Of a stretch of DNA of 51,612 nt, positions 25,390 through 34,250 are shown piece after piece. Each line of letters begins with the position of its first letter. Positions within the stretch are counted from its first letter, which is position 1. Under the pieces are notes generated by a model. It had not been told where the DNA came from, ran no database searches, and saw only the letters and a program-made list of their open reading frames with translations. Origin of the DNA: Pseudomonadota bacterium (GTDB lineage Bacteria; Pseudomonadota; Gammaproteobacteria; Burkholderiales; JAKAFK01); assembly GCA_021788645.1 (NCBI GenBank), contig JAJYKK010000016.1, positions 1 through 51,612 on the forward strand, written 5' to 3'. The translations under genes and the position numbers were made by a program.

Positions 25390-27744
25390 GTGGTACGCCT
25401 CGACATTTCGGAATCCAGTGACTTGTGTCGCACGGCCGTCTTTGATGGGAACAATCTTGCAGCCGGGCCTGCCCCGCGGACACATGGATCGCCTCTGCAT
25501 GCCTTTCTGGAACTCACTGACGCAGATTTCCGGTTGCTCCACAAACATCACGACGCACTGGCCAGCAACATGCATCTCCTGGCGAGCAACCTTTACGAGT
25601 TTCTGCTGCATCACTCAGCAGCATCCCGCGACGTCGCGCCGAAAGATTTAGCGTATTTTGCCCGCAAGCAGGCTACACGTGCGAAGAAGCTTTTGCGGAG
25701 TCGACTCGATGCCAACTGGTTGTCCGACCTGCGGTCCTCCGGCCAACACGACCGTTCTCCAGGTGTCGAACCGATCTGGCTGTCCGGCATGTACTGGCGC
25801 TGCTGGCAACACTGGAGCACGGTCATCGGGCAGGATATTCCGGCTCCAGAGCGTGATCCCGTGCGGGATACGCTCTTTCGTCTTCTGGTTGGCGACTTGG
25901 TCGCCCAACTCGATGACTCCACCTCTATCATTTGCGATACCGATACTGAGCGGGTAGCTGTATTCGACGTGTTGCTTCGTGTTCTGGCATCGGAGGATGC
26001 AGCTCAAGATCCTGACGGCGAGCGACTGCTCGAAGGCATCTGCCTCGGGCTCGTCAGCCGCAGCCGAGTGGTTGCGTGGACGGCATATGCAACCCGAGAC
26101 CGCGGCGACGTGTTGATTGCCCGTTGCACTGCCGGTGTCTCCGATAAGGCGATTGTTATTCCTCGGCTGCAGGGGGATCCGTGTTGGGAGGCAATCGATC
26201 ACGGGCAGCCCGTAATCTGTACCGTGAGTGATCGCGCCACGCCCGGGTGGATGCACGGCCTACGTGACACTATAGCCGAAGTCGGCTGCTTCCCGTTCGG
26301 GAGTGGGCGCTTTTCGGCGGTTGGCCTCGTCGGCGCGGCGGAAGAGGGATATTTTGAGCGGGTTGGAGCCGCCTATTTTCTTGCATTTGCCCATCTGGGC
26401 GATCTGGTGCAGCGCATGCGGGCGCAATCCCTCGAAGATCCGCTCACCGGCCTTCCCAACAGGCGTCTGTTTTCTGAGCGTCTCGGCCATGCGTATCGAC
26501 AAGGAATGCGGCACGAGCGCCTTTTGGCTGTCGGTTTGCTCGACCTAGATGGATTCAAGCAAATCAACGATCGTCTGGGACACGAGGCGGGCGATGCCGC
26601 CATGCAGGAAGTGGCAACGCGGCTCCAAAGAGTGCTGCGCTCTGCGGATACACTGGCGCGCACGGGGAGTGACGAATTCGGGTTCCTTCTCACGGATCTT
26701 GAGCGACCGACGGATCTGGATCGGATTTGCGAACGCGTTATGGAGACCATGCGGGCTCCTTTCGGAATCGACGGGGCCCCAATTCGCCTCTCCGCGAGTG
26801 TCGGCGTGACACTCTTCCCCTTCGACAAAAATAACCAAGAGACGCTTTTGCGTCATGCCGATCTTGCCCTTTACTCGGCCAAGGAGCAAGGCGGGGACCG
26901 GTGGGCCCGGCATAGCGCTTCCCTCAGTACACGCCTGAGCGCCCACGCGGCCGCATGCGACATGCTCGATAAGGCGCTGCAGGCGGACCATTTGATGCTT
27001 TACTACCAGCCCATAGTGGATCCCAACGAGACTCGCGACACTTATGGAGTCTCAGGTGTCGAGGCTTTGCTGCGGCTGTGGGAGACAGGGGATCGGATCC
27101 ACACCCCGGTGGCGTTCTCTATTGCGTTGGATCACGTTCGCCTCGCTCGCCCGATTGGACGATTCGTTCTCGATGCGGCCCTCGCCCAGGGTGAACGCTG
27201 GCACAACCAGGGCCTGCCGTTACGCGTCGCTGTCAACATCAGCGCAAACCACCTGTTGGACGTTCGTTTCCCCTCTGATCTTGAAGATGCTCTTTCGCGC
27301 CACCCGGGCATCGTGCCGGCGTTCGTCGAAATCGAGATAACCGAGAGCGCACCCTTGCGCGATTTCGACGGCGCCCGCCGGGCATTGGAGGCGTGTAATG
27401 CGCTGGGGGTCCGCGTCGCCCTCGATGATTTCGGCACTGGCAACGCGTCGCTTGCTTATCTGCAAAAACTCCCCGCTCAAACAATCAAGATCGACCAAAG
27501 CTTCGTCCGCAACATTCTTAGCAATCCCAAGGATCTTGCCATCGTTACGGGCATTGTCACGACGGCCCGCATGCTAGGACTCGAAGTGATTGGCGAAGGT
27601 GTGGAGACCGCGCGGCACGTGCTTAAGCTTGCTGAACTGCAATGCCATATGGCACAGGGCTTCGCGATCGCCCGCCCAATGCCGGCGGAAACGATTGCTG
27701 CATGGGTTACGCATTACCGCCCGCAACTCGTGAAAGTCCCTTAA
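25390..27744 (+). CDS. Globin-coupled sensor with GAF-like, GGDEF and EAL domains
   Basis: A 784-residue cyclic-di-GMP protein. Residues 30-180 look like a globin-coupled sensor domain, with a candidate proximal His in GQHDRSPGVEPIWLSGMY. A GAF-like region follows to about 340. The diguanylate cyclase domain has DPLTGLPNRRLF and the active-site loop reads GSDEF (426-430) instead of GGDEF, which some active cyclases tolerate. The EAL domain keeps EAL (558-560), DDFGTGNASLAYL and EVIGEGVET, so phosphodiesterase activity is likely. The GTG start follows GGGAGG by nine bases. Haem-bound O2 or NO may set the balance; a NO-producing nirK is 4 kb away. Confidence 0.9.
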   Translation: MVRLDISESSDLCRTAVFDGNNLAAGPAPRTHGSPLHAFLELTDADFRLLHKHHDALASNMHLLASNLYEFLLHHSAASRDVAPKDLAYFARKQATRAKKLLRSRLDANWLSDLRSSGQHDRSPGVEPIWLSGMYWRCWQHWSTVIGQDIPAPERDPVRDTLFRLLVGDLVAQLDDSTSIICDTDTERVAVFDVLLRVLASEDAAQDPDGERLLEGICLGLVSRSRVVAWTAYATRDRGDVLIARCTAGVSDKAIVIPRLQGDPCWEAIDHGQPVICTVSDRATPGWMHGLRDTIAEVGCFPFGSGRFSAVGLVGAAEEGYFERVGAAYFLAFAHLGDLVQRMRAQSLEDPLTGLPNRRLFSERLGHAYRQGMRHERLLAVGLLDLDGFKQINDRLGHEAGDAAMQEVATRLQRVLRSADTLARTGSDEFGFLLTDLERPTDLDRICERVMETMRAPFGIDGAPIRLSASVGVTLFPFDKNNQETLLRHADLALYSAKEQGGDRWARHSASLSTRLSAHAAACDMLDKALQADHLMLYYQPIVDPNETRDTYGVSGVEALLRLWETGDRIHTPVAFSIALDHVRLARPIGRFVLDAALAQGERWHNQGLPLRVAVNISANHLLDVRFPSDLEDALSRHPGIVPAFVEIEITESAPLRDFDGARRALEACNALGVRVALDDFGTGNASLAYLQKLPAQTIKIDQSFVRNILSNPKDLAIVTGIVTTARMLGLEVIGEGVETARHVLKLAELQCHMAQGFAIARPMPAETIAAWVTHYRPQLVKVP

Positions 27745-27894
27745 GCTGCCAAGGAGTCAATCAATCGTGGCCCCGAGTGTGATCCAGTGTCCAACGTGGG
27801 CGTCTTTTAACCCGCGCAAGGCTATGCCGGATCCTGATCCGGCGCCATGGCCCAGGCGAACATGGCCGGCATCGCATCGAGTGCGGCGGCGACG

Positions 27895-29055
27895 TCAGTG
27901 GCCGGCACGGCCGATCGCAAGCTCTCCTTGCACCGGCAAGTGAGCGTGCGTAGCGCTCTCTACCGCACATAACCCGCTGGCGCGCACGCCCAGCAGTCGC
28001 AGGCGCCGGTCCAGACGCACGCGCCTGAGACAGGCGCCTGCCGCGCCCCGAATGACCGCGGGCTCCGCGGACGCGCTCGGCAACGAGAGGTTTCGTGTCA
28101 CCGCGCAGAAATCGTCGAAGCGAAGCTTTATGCCGATGGTGCGGGCGCAGTACCCCTTGTGCCGCAGATCCTCCGCGACAGACATGCACAACCGGGTGAA
28201 AATATCCGAGAGCATACCGCGATCATGGCGCGGATGCAGGTCGCGTTCGAAGGTCGTTTCCCGGCTGATCGATTTCGGCTCCGAATGCGTGATGAGGGCC
28301 GCATCGTCCTGGCCATGCGCCGCGCGGTGCAGCCAAGACGCGTAGGCGGGCCCGAAATGCCTTTGGAGCATGGCGGGATCGGCTTGGGCGAGATCCGCGA
28401 TCGTTGCGATGCCCAGGTGCGCCAACCGCGCCGTCGCCTTCGGCCCTATGCCGTTGATTTTTGCCACGGACAGCGGCCAGATGCGCGCGGGCACCTCGTC
28501 CAGGTCCAAGACGGTGAGCCCATTGGGTTTTTGCAGGTCGGAACAGATTTTCGACAGCAACTTGTTGGGCGTAATTCCGATCGAACAGCTCAAGCCCGTG
28601 GCATCGCGCACGGCGTGCTGGATCCGATGCCCCAGCGTGAGCGCATCACCAGGCACGTCGGTGAGATCGATGAAGATTTCATCGATGCCTCGATTCTCGA
28701 TTCTGGGCGCAATCTCCGACACGGCCGCCTTGAAGCGGGCCGAATAATGCCGGTAGGCTTCAAAATCCGCCGGCAGGAGGATGGCGGCAGGCGCCAGCTT
28801 CGCCGCCTTCATGAGCCCGATGCCCGATGAGACGCCGAGTGCCCGTGCTTCGTAAGTGCACGTCGTGACGACACCGCGGCCGGCATAGTCTCGCAGTTGC
28901 GGAAAGCGACCAATGTCGGCTCGCCGGAGCATGGGCGCCCCCGCTTGCCGCCCCCCGATGACGACGGGACGACCGCGCAGCTCAGGATAGCGCAACAGCT
29001 CGACCGATGCATAGAATGCATCCATATCCAGATGGGCAATGCGCGTCGGGTTCAT
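27895..29055 (-). CDS. dinB: DNA polymerase IV (Y-family translesion polymerase)
   Basis: The 386-residue protein begins with AHLDMDAFYASVE, the first catalytic carboxylate motif of Y-family polymerases, and has GIDEIFIDLTDV with the second acidic pair and SCSIGITPNKLLSKICSDL. Helix-hairpin-helix NGIGPKATARL and a little-finger domain follow. It extends primers past damaged bases. The carboxy end lacks an obvious beta-clamp QLxLF motif. The canonical YSIDE reads RGIDE. An inverted repeat about 170 bases upstream is listed separately; no clear LexA box was seen. Confidence 0.95.
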   Translation of the reverse strand: MNPTRIAHLDMDAFYASVELLRYPELRGRPVVIGGRQAGAPMLRRADIGRFPQLRDYAGRGVVTTCTYEARALGVSSGIGLMKAAKLAPAAILLPADFEAYRHYSARFKAAVSEIAPRIENRGIDEIFIDLTDVPGDALTLGHRIQHAVRDATGLSCSIGITPNKLLSKICSDLQKPNGLTVLDLDEVPARIWPLSVAKINGIGPKATARLAHLGIATIADLAQADPAMLQRHFGPAYASWLHRAAHGQDDAALITHSEPKSISRETTFERDLHPRHDRGMLSDIFTRLCMSVAEDLRHKGYCARTIGIKLRFDDFCAVTRNLSLPSASAEPAVIRGAAGACLRRVRLDRRLRLLGVRASGLCAVESATHAHLPVQGELAIGRAGH

Positions 29056-29413
29056 GGCGGCGTCCCGGGGAATTGTTCGAGCGTCGGCGAAGGGGGTCTC
29101 CCACTATACCAGGATCCTTCGTGCGGCAAGGTTCGGCCCTTCCGTCCGCACGCCATGGCGATCGCCAGGACGACCCTGTCTCGCCTCGTCTTGCAGGCAT
29201 CGGTGAGTGTTATGGAAGTGTTGTCTTTCGCAACAATGAATTGCGAACGACTGTTATGACTTTGGATTAAGCGGTCGCGGCGGTGCAGGCCCACGACCGA
29301 TACTGAGCCGTGGCTTGTGGGAGCGCGTTGCCTTTGCGGCGCCGGTTCACGGTCGCGGAATGGCGAGGTCCTGAACCCTATCTCCAGGGGAAGAATGAGG
29401 CGGCGCGGCTTTC
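29056..29413. other. Intergenic region upstream of dinB with 7-bp dyad
   Basis: No gene is supported. TTCGCAA and TTGCGAA (29227-29247) form a perfect inverted repeat with a 7-base spacer, a possible operator for dinB transcription on the minus strand. Confidence 0.45.
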
Positions 29414-30652
29414 CTATTGCTTCTCGGCAAAATAGGCCATTCGCATACGCGGGTTCAGGTAGGCGATGACCGCCTTGTCCATGCTGTGTGGCCTTAGGGT
29501 GGATTCCACTTTGACCTCAGGCTCATCCTTCATGTCGATGATCAGCGCCTCTGAGCGCGGGGTCGCCGGCTCGTAGATCATCACGCTCGGCTTCAGTGGC
29601 ATTTCCGAATTGGTACCCACGATCATGCCGAGGGCCCCATTGCTCAATTGGACGAAGGAGCCCGGCGGATAGACGCCCAGCTCGCGGATGAAGAGGGACA
29701 GCAATCGGCTGTCGAAGGCGTTGGACTCCTTCGCAAACATGCGCGCAAGCGCCTCGGCAGGGGTCAAGGCCTCGGCGATCCGTATCGGGTTGCACAGGTT
29801 GTCGTAACGGTTGGCAATCGCGACGATGCGCGTGGGGATGTCGATCTGATCGAGCACGTGGCCGGCGGGGAAGCCCTTGCCGTCTGCGCGCTCGTGATGT
29901 CCGGCGATCACGGCGAGCACCTGCGGGTCGACGACCGATCGCACCATGTCGGCTCCGTAGGGAATATGCATTCGGTACGCATTCTCTGCTGCGGCGTTGC
30001 GCTGGCTATTCATGAGTATCGTGGACTTGACCTTCACTTTGCCGATGTCGTGCAGCATGGCGCCCAGTCCGAGAAGCTCCATGTTCCGAGTATCCAGGCC
30101 GGCGGCTCGGCCGAGGGTGAGTGCCAGGATCATGGTGTTGGTCGCGTGCTGGAAGGCCGGCAAATCCACCTTGTCGTAGGCGATGAACGTGAGGGTGACG
30201 CCTTCGTCTCCGGTGAACGTCGAGGCAATCTCGCGCGCAAGCTGCGCCGCGTCGTCCGCCGCCCTGGTCGGATCTCGCAGCATGGCCTCGATCGCCGATC
30301 GCGTGGACGTGACTGCCGCGTGATATTCGCGCTCGCGCGTCACGATGCGCTCCCGGTATTTGCAGACACGCTCCACGCGTTCCTGCTTTGCGGCCATCCG
30401 CTGGGCATCTTCCGGAGAGGGTTCCGATGCCACCGCTTCGGGCACCTTCTTCAGCTCCAGCGGACGGGTGGTGCTGCGCGCCGGATCGAAGGCGACCCAT
30501 TGGATCCCAAGTTTTCGCAGCGTGGCGATCTGCTTCCGATCGGAAATGCGGAACGAGTTGAAAAAGAAAGGGTGATCAAGCCATCCCTTGCCCTCCAGGC
30601 AAATGAAAATGCCAGGCTGCAATTGATCAACGTGGATGATAGGAAGCGACAT
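29414..30652 (-). CDS. HD-GYP domain cyclic-di-GMP phosphodiesterase
   Basis: The 412-residue protein opens with a DUF3391-type domain (IIHVDQLQPGIFICLE), followed by a coiled-coil-like charged linker. The HD-GYP domain has MLHDIGKVKVKS (His201, Asp202), HIPYGADMV and HHERADGKGFPAG (252-264), all metal and substrate residues in place. It should hydrolyse c-di-GMP. A decayed histidine kinase gene lies immediately upstream on the same strand, suggesting they were once an operon. Confidence 0.94.
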   Translation of the reverse strand: MSLPIIHVDQLQPGIFICLEGKGWLDHPFFFNSFRISDRKQIATLRKLGIQWVAFDPARSTTRPLELKKVPEAVASEPSPEDAQRMAAKQERVERVCKYRERIVTREREYHAAVTSTRSAIEAMLRDPTRAADDAAQLAREIASTFTGDEGVTLTFIAYDKVDLPAFQHATNTMILALTLGRAAGLDTRNMELLGLGAMLHDIGKVKVKSTILMNSQRNAAAENAYRMHIPYGADMVRSVVDPQVLAVIAGHHERADGKGFPAGHVLDQIDIPTRIVAIANRYDNLCNPIRIAEALTPAEALARMFAKESNAFDSRLLSLFIRELGVYPPGSFVQLSNGALGMIVGTNSEMPLKPSVMIYEPATPRSEALIIDMKDEPEVKVESTLRPHSMDKAVIAYLNPRMRMAYFAEKQ

Positions 30653-30730
30653 CTTGGGCCTCGGACAGGCGCGCTGACCCGGCGCAGCCAGGGGCGCGCA
30701 GGCCTGGTGCAGTGTTGCGGGAAGAGAGAT

Positions 30731-31520
30731 TCATGGCATTCCTGGCTGGATCGGCAGCGTCATTCGGAAAAGCGTGCCTGCGACGGATTCGCTCGCGCGA
30801 AGCGTGACGGCACCTTTGCCGAGGAGGGCTTGCGTCGCGTTCAGCAAGAGGTTGAGGAAATCCTGGCTCAATTGACCGGGAAGGCCTTCGATGGCAGGCA
30901 AATCGCCCTATTGCCGGCCCACTTCGGCCTTGCGCCTGATCCTGTGCCACGCCATGCGCAACCTGTCTTCGAGGCAGGTCTGACATGTCGACTGGCCGGC
31001 ACCCGACGGCGCCGGCCCTGCGAAAGAACGCCTTCAGATCCCGCACGAGGCGGCGAACGCGCGCGATGCGTTGGCGGCATTCGGCGATCAGTTTGCCGGT
31101 GTCTTTCCTGAGAAGGGGGGAGTCGGCGCCTTCCCGCCGTTGCCGCCTGGCCGCGCCCGCCTGGGCGTTGAGCAGGCCTTCGGCAAATTGCTCGAGCGCT
31201 CCGTCCCCATCGAAAACCGCGAAGGCCGCACACCGGGCACGCACACGCTCGCGGCGCGCCACAAGGATGCGCGGATGCAGGGCGCTGCGCTTGTGCTCCT
31301 CGAGCAAGCGCGAGCGCTGTTCCAGGGTGTGGCTGATCGGGTCGTGGTAAGGGGCGATGCGGACCGTCGCGTTTGCCAGGGCGTCGAGTGGTGCCTCTTT
31401 GGCCTGGATGCCGGACCGCGCCCCCGCGAGAACCGTTTCCAAGGCGGCGATAGCGGACGTCTCCGGCAAGCCTTCCGCCCCCGGCGGCGCGCCAGCCTCC
31501 AAGCGCTTGGCTTCAGGCAT
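30731..31520 (-). pseudogene. Decayed sensor histidine kinase
   Basis: The minus strand reads KDTGKLIAECRQRIARVRRL and VRDLKAFFR, the linker typical of soluble kinases after the dimerisation helices. After a frame change it reads AWHRIRRKAEV, a stop, then GDLPAIEGLPGQLSQDFLNL and LLNATQALLGKGAVTLRASE (N box) before SVAGTLFRMTLPIQPG. The G1 and G2 ATP-lid motifs between GAVTLRASE and VAGTLF are deleted, and no phospho-His H box is seen. The original start may be near 31520 (MPEAKRLEAG). It ends 78 bases ahead of the HD-GYP start. Confidence 0.75.
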
Positions 31521-31949
31521 CGGCCCTTCCCCGGACCATTCGCCTGCAGGTGTTGTTATGGTGATGGCAGCAGTAGGATCGACCCATGCGTCATGCTTTC
31601 TGTGTTTCGGTCGGCGGTTCTCTGCGCTCGGCACGCCGCCGCTGGCCCTCGTGCACACGGCGTCGCGGCGAGCGGTCGTGCATCATCGCCACGGCTTTTG
31701 CCGGGCCGGCGCTCAAGAACGCGTGCCAATAGGACCGTATCGGCACGTTTTCCGCTCGCTGAAGGACGTTCTTGCCGGCATGCCGGGAGACGACGCGAGA
31801 GGAAGCTGGTCATCGCGTGCACTACCGGCCCCCCCGTCCGCCCCAGCAGGCCCCGTCACACGTCCATCACATTGGGGCATTATACTGCACGCACCAACCC
31901 ATATGCCGCCTGGCGTCAGCCGCATCGATGCAGGAATCAGGATGCCAAT
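31521..31949. other. Gene-free stretch
   Basis: About 430 bases between the decayed kinase and the plus-strand unrecognised gene. A long plus-strand frame crosses it, but it is the high-GC shadow of the kinase remnant and lacks codon or motif support. Confidence 0.5.
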
Positions 31950-32726
31950 GTGCTAAATGCAGACCGAAACACCGCCGACATAGGGCATGGGCACCCAGCG
32001 GCGCTTTTGCGCCGCGATTCGCCGAAGGCGCAAGGTGCCGCGGGCGTGCGGCCCGACCTACAACGCGCTCGGGTGCCGGAGCAAGCGGACACGGATCTCG
32101 TCTTCGAACCGATCGTCAGCGCCTTCGGGCTTCCACCGGGACGCTCCTACGTCGGCATCCGGGGGGACCCCAGCTTGCGCGAGACCGTGCCGCTCAGGCC
32201 GCGCCAGTCGAGCAGGCTCGACCGCCATGCCCAGAAGGTCCTCGATGCATGTGCGTGGCTCCTGCGAAGCACGGGATGCTACTCCGTATACATCGGCTTC
32301 AATTCGGACGAGGTCCGGACCGAGTCCGTATTCAATCCTTTCAATTACGAGATCCACGATGCCGATTCGCTGCTCGCGGACGGCTATCTCGAGCGCCATT
32401 TTGTACAAGTGCCCTATCGCAAGAAGATGGGCATCATCCAGGAAATTCGCACTACTGCGCAAAAAGGGGGGCTGCGCCGTTACCTGCCGAAGAGTTGGCG
32501 CCGTCTCCTGGACGCGCATCGCCGCACATGGACCCCCGTGAACCCGGAGCGCATTCCCGCCATCATGCAGTCCTTTGCCCGATTGCGGGAAATCGAAGGC
32601 TTCTACCTGCGGCACGCGGCGCTTTCGTTGAGCCAAAACATCGTGCGCGCCTCGTTCAATTGCGACGGGACATATGTCATCGCCCCGGACTACTTCCCCC
32701 GCTTCGTCGATGAGATCGCGCCGTGA
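31950..32726 (+). CDS. Unrecognised protein of about 258 residues
   Basis: I do not recognise the family. The frame is open from 31071, but the stretch before 31950 is antisense to the kinase remnant. GTG at 31950 is preceded by AGGA at seven bases. The last 190 residues look like a folded soluble protein: LVFEPIVSAFGLPPGRSYVG, TGCYSVYIGFNSDEVRTESV, FNYEIHDADSLLADGYLERH, and aromatic-rich ends ASFNCDGTYVIAPDYFPRF. There is no signal peptide or membrane segment. It converges with the NodT gene. The first 45 residues are Arg/Ala-rich and may not be translated. Confidence 0.6.
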   Translation: MLNADRNTADIGHGHPAALLRRDSPKAQGAAGVRPDLQRARVPEQADTDLVFEPIVSAFGLPPGRSYVGIRGDPSLRETVPLRPRQSSRLDRHAQKVLDACAWLLRSTGCYSVYIGFNSDEVRTESVFNPFNYEIHDADSLLADGYLERHFVQVPYRKKMGIIQEIRTTAQKGGLRRYLPKSWRRLLDAHRRTWTPVNPERIPAIMQSFARLREIEGFYLRHAALSLSQNIVRASFNCDGTYVIAPDYFPRFVDEIAP

Positions 32727-32762
32727 TTCGGGCGTTTTTTCTTGCTGCGCCCTGCAAAGGTT

Positions 32763-34250
32763 TCAAAGCTTCGCCTGCCACCAGCCCCCGCCCAGCGCAA
32801 CAAACAGGCTCGCACTGTCTTGCAGGCGTTGCGCCTGGGCACGCACATAGCCTAGGCGGGCTTGCTGGTAGGAGCGCTCGGCATCGATCAGGTTGAGGAC
32901 AGTACTCTTCCCGGCAGCATAGCTTTCCCGCTGCAGCGTCAGCGCGGCAGCCGCGGTGTCGTAGGCCTGCCGCTCCGCGCCCAGCAGTTGGGCGTCGTGG
33001 GCCAGTGCGCGCAGGTTGTCCGCCACCTGCTGGAACGATGCCAGTACGGTCTGCTCGTAGGTGGCCAGCGATGCGTGATAGGCGTCGATCGCCGCGCGTC
33101 GTTGCGCCTCCAGCGTCCCGCCTTCAAAGATCGGTGCGGTGAGGCCGGCCGTCAGATTCCAGAAACGATTGGCGGTATTGAGGAACGAGGCCCACTGCAG
33201 CGATTGCTGCCCGAGGGAGCCGGAGAGCGTGAGGGTGGGATAAAGCTGCGCCGTGGCGACGCCTATGGCGGCGCTTGCGGCGTGCAGCTGGGCCTCGGCG
33301 GCCAGGATATCGGGCCTCTGGCGGACCAGCCTTGAGGGAATCGTCACCGGCAGATCAGACGGCAGCGTGAACTGTGCCAGCTGGAAATCGGGGGGTGACC
33401 ACAGCGCGGGCGCCTGCCCCGCGAGGACGGACAGCGCGTGCCTTGCCGTGGATAGCTGCTGACGCAGCGGGGGAATCGCCGTACGATCCGCCGCGAGCTG
33501 CGTTTGCGCCGTCAGCACATCGGTGCGCGCGACTTTTCCGGCCTCGAACGCCTGCTCCACGAGGGACAGATTGCGCTCGTCATCGGCAATCAGGGCCTCG
33601 GTCGCTTCAATCTGCGCGCGCAGCGAGGCCATCGTGATGGCCTCGGCTGCCGTATTGCCGGTCAGCGCCAGATAGGCTGCCGCCAGTTCGTAGCGCTGGA
33701 ACTGCGCAAGGGCGCCCTGCTCCTCCACGGTCCTGCGCGTCAGGCCGAAGACGTCCGGGGAAAAGCTGACATCGGCCCCCACGGAATAGAGATTGCTGAT
33801 CGGCGAGATCCCCCCAAAGCCGAATGAGGCGTTTCCGGCTGCGCTGCGATTGCGCTGGGCGGTACCGCTGAGTTCGAGGTGAGGGAAATAGGCGCCGCGC
33901 GCCGCCGCCACGATTTCTTGCGACTGCGCGAGGGTCGCCCGGGCGGAAGCCAGTGTCCGGCTGTCGGCGATGGCGCGACCGATCACCTCGTCCAGTTGGG
34001 GCGAGCCGAACAGGCGCCACCACCGGCGGGAGAGGGCTCGTCCGGCATGAAATTGTTGCGTGGGCTCGCCCGCGACCCCCGGGATGACGCTCGGCACGGG
34101 CCTCGCGGTATACCGCGCGACCGACGGCGGCGCGGGGCGCGAGAAATCGGGTCCCACCGCGCACCCCGCCAGCCCCCCGATCGCCGCGATGACCACAAGG
34201 CGCCGAACCCGGGCGGTGAGCGACCGAGGCGTTCCCTCTCGGTTATTCAT
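32763..34250 (-). CDS. NodT-family outer-membrane efflux lipoprotein (TolC-like)
   Basis: The 495-residue protein has a lipoprotein signal with lipobox LAGC (GGLAGCAVGPDFSRP) and two OEP repeats, each with a long helical stretch such as LAAAYLALTGNTAAEAI and SFQQVADNLRALAHDAQLL. It forms the outer-membrane channel of a tripartite exporter with MacA and MacB encoded upstream on the same strand. Its ATG overlaps the macB stop by 8 bases. The exported substrate is unknown; macrolides, lipopeptides or haem precursors are handled by relatives. Confidence 0.94.
   Translation of the reverse strand: MNNREGTPRSLTARVRRLVVIAAIGGLAGCAVGPDFSRPAPPSVARYTARPVPSVIPGVAGEPTQQFHAGRALSRRWWRLFGSPQLDEVIGRAIADSRTLASARATLAQSQEIVAAARGAYFPHLELSGTAQRNRSAAGNASFGFGGISPISNLYSVGADVSFSPDVFGLTRRTVEEQGALAQFQRYELAAAYLALTGNTAAEAITMASLRAQIEATEALIADDERNLSLVEQAFEAGKVARTDVLTAQTQLAADRTAIPPLRQQLSTARHALSVLAGQAPALWSPPDFQLAQFTLPSDLPVTIPSRLVRQRPDILAAEAQLHAASAAIGVATAQLYPTLTLSGSLGQQSLQWASFLNTANRFWNLTAGLTAPIFEGGTLEAQRRAAIDAYHASLATYEQTVLASFQQVADNLRALAHDAQLLGAERQAYDTAAAALTLQRESYAAGKSTVLNLIDAERSYQQARLGYVRAQAQRLQDSASLFVALGGGWWQAKL

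Noticed and set aside
30627-31658. 343-codon minus-strand open frame
   Set aside because: It contains part of the kinase remnant but then runs through the ATPase region in the wrong frame, so it is not a gene product.
31071-32726. 551-codon plus-strand open frame
   Set aside because: The first 290 codons are antisense to the histidine kinase remnant and are open only because of high GC; only the part from 31950 has a ribosome site and protein-like composition.
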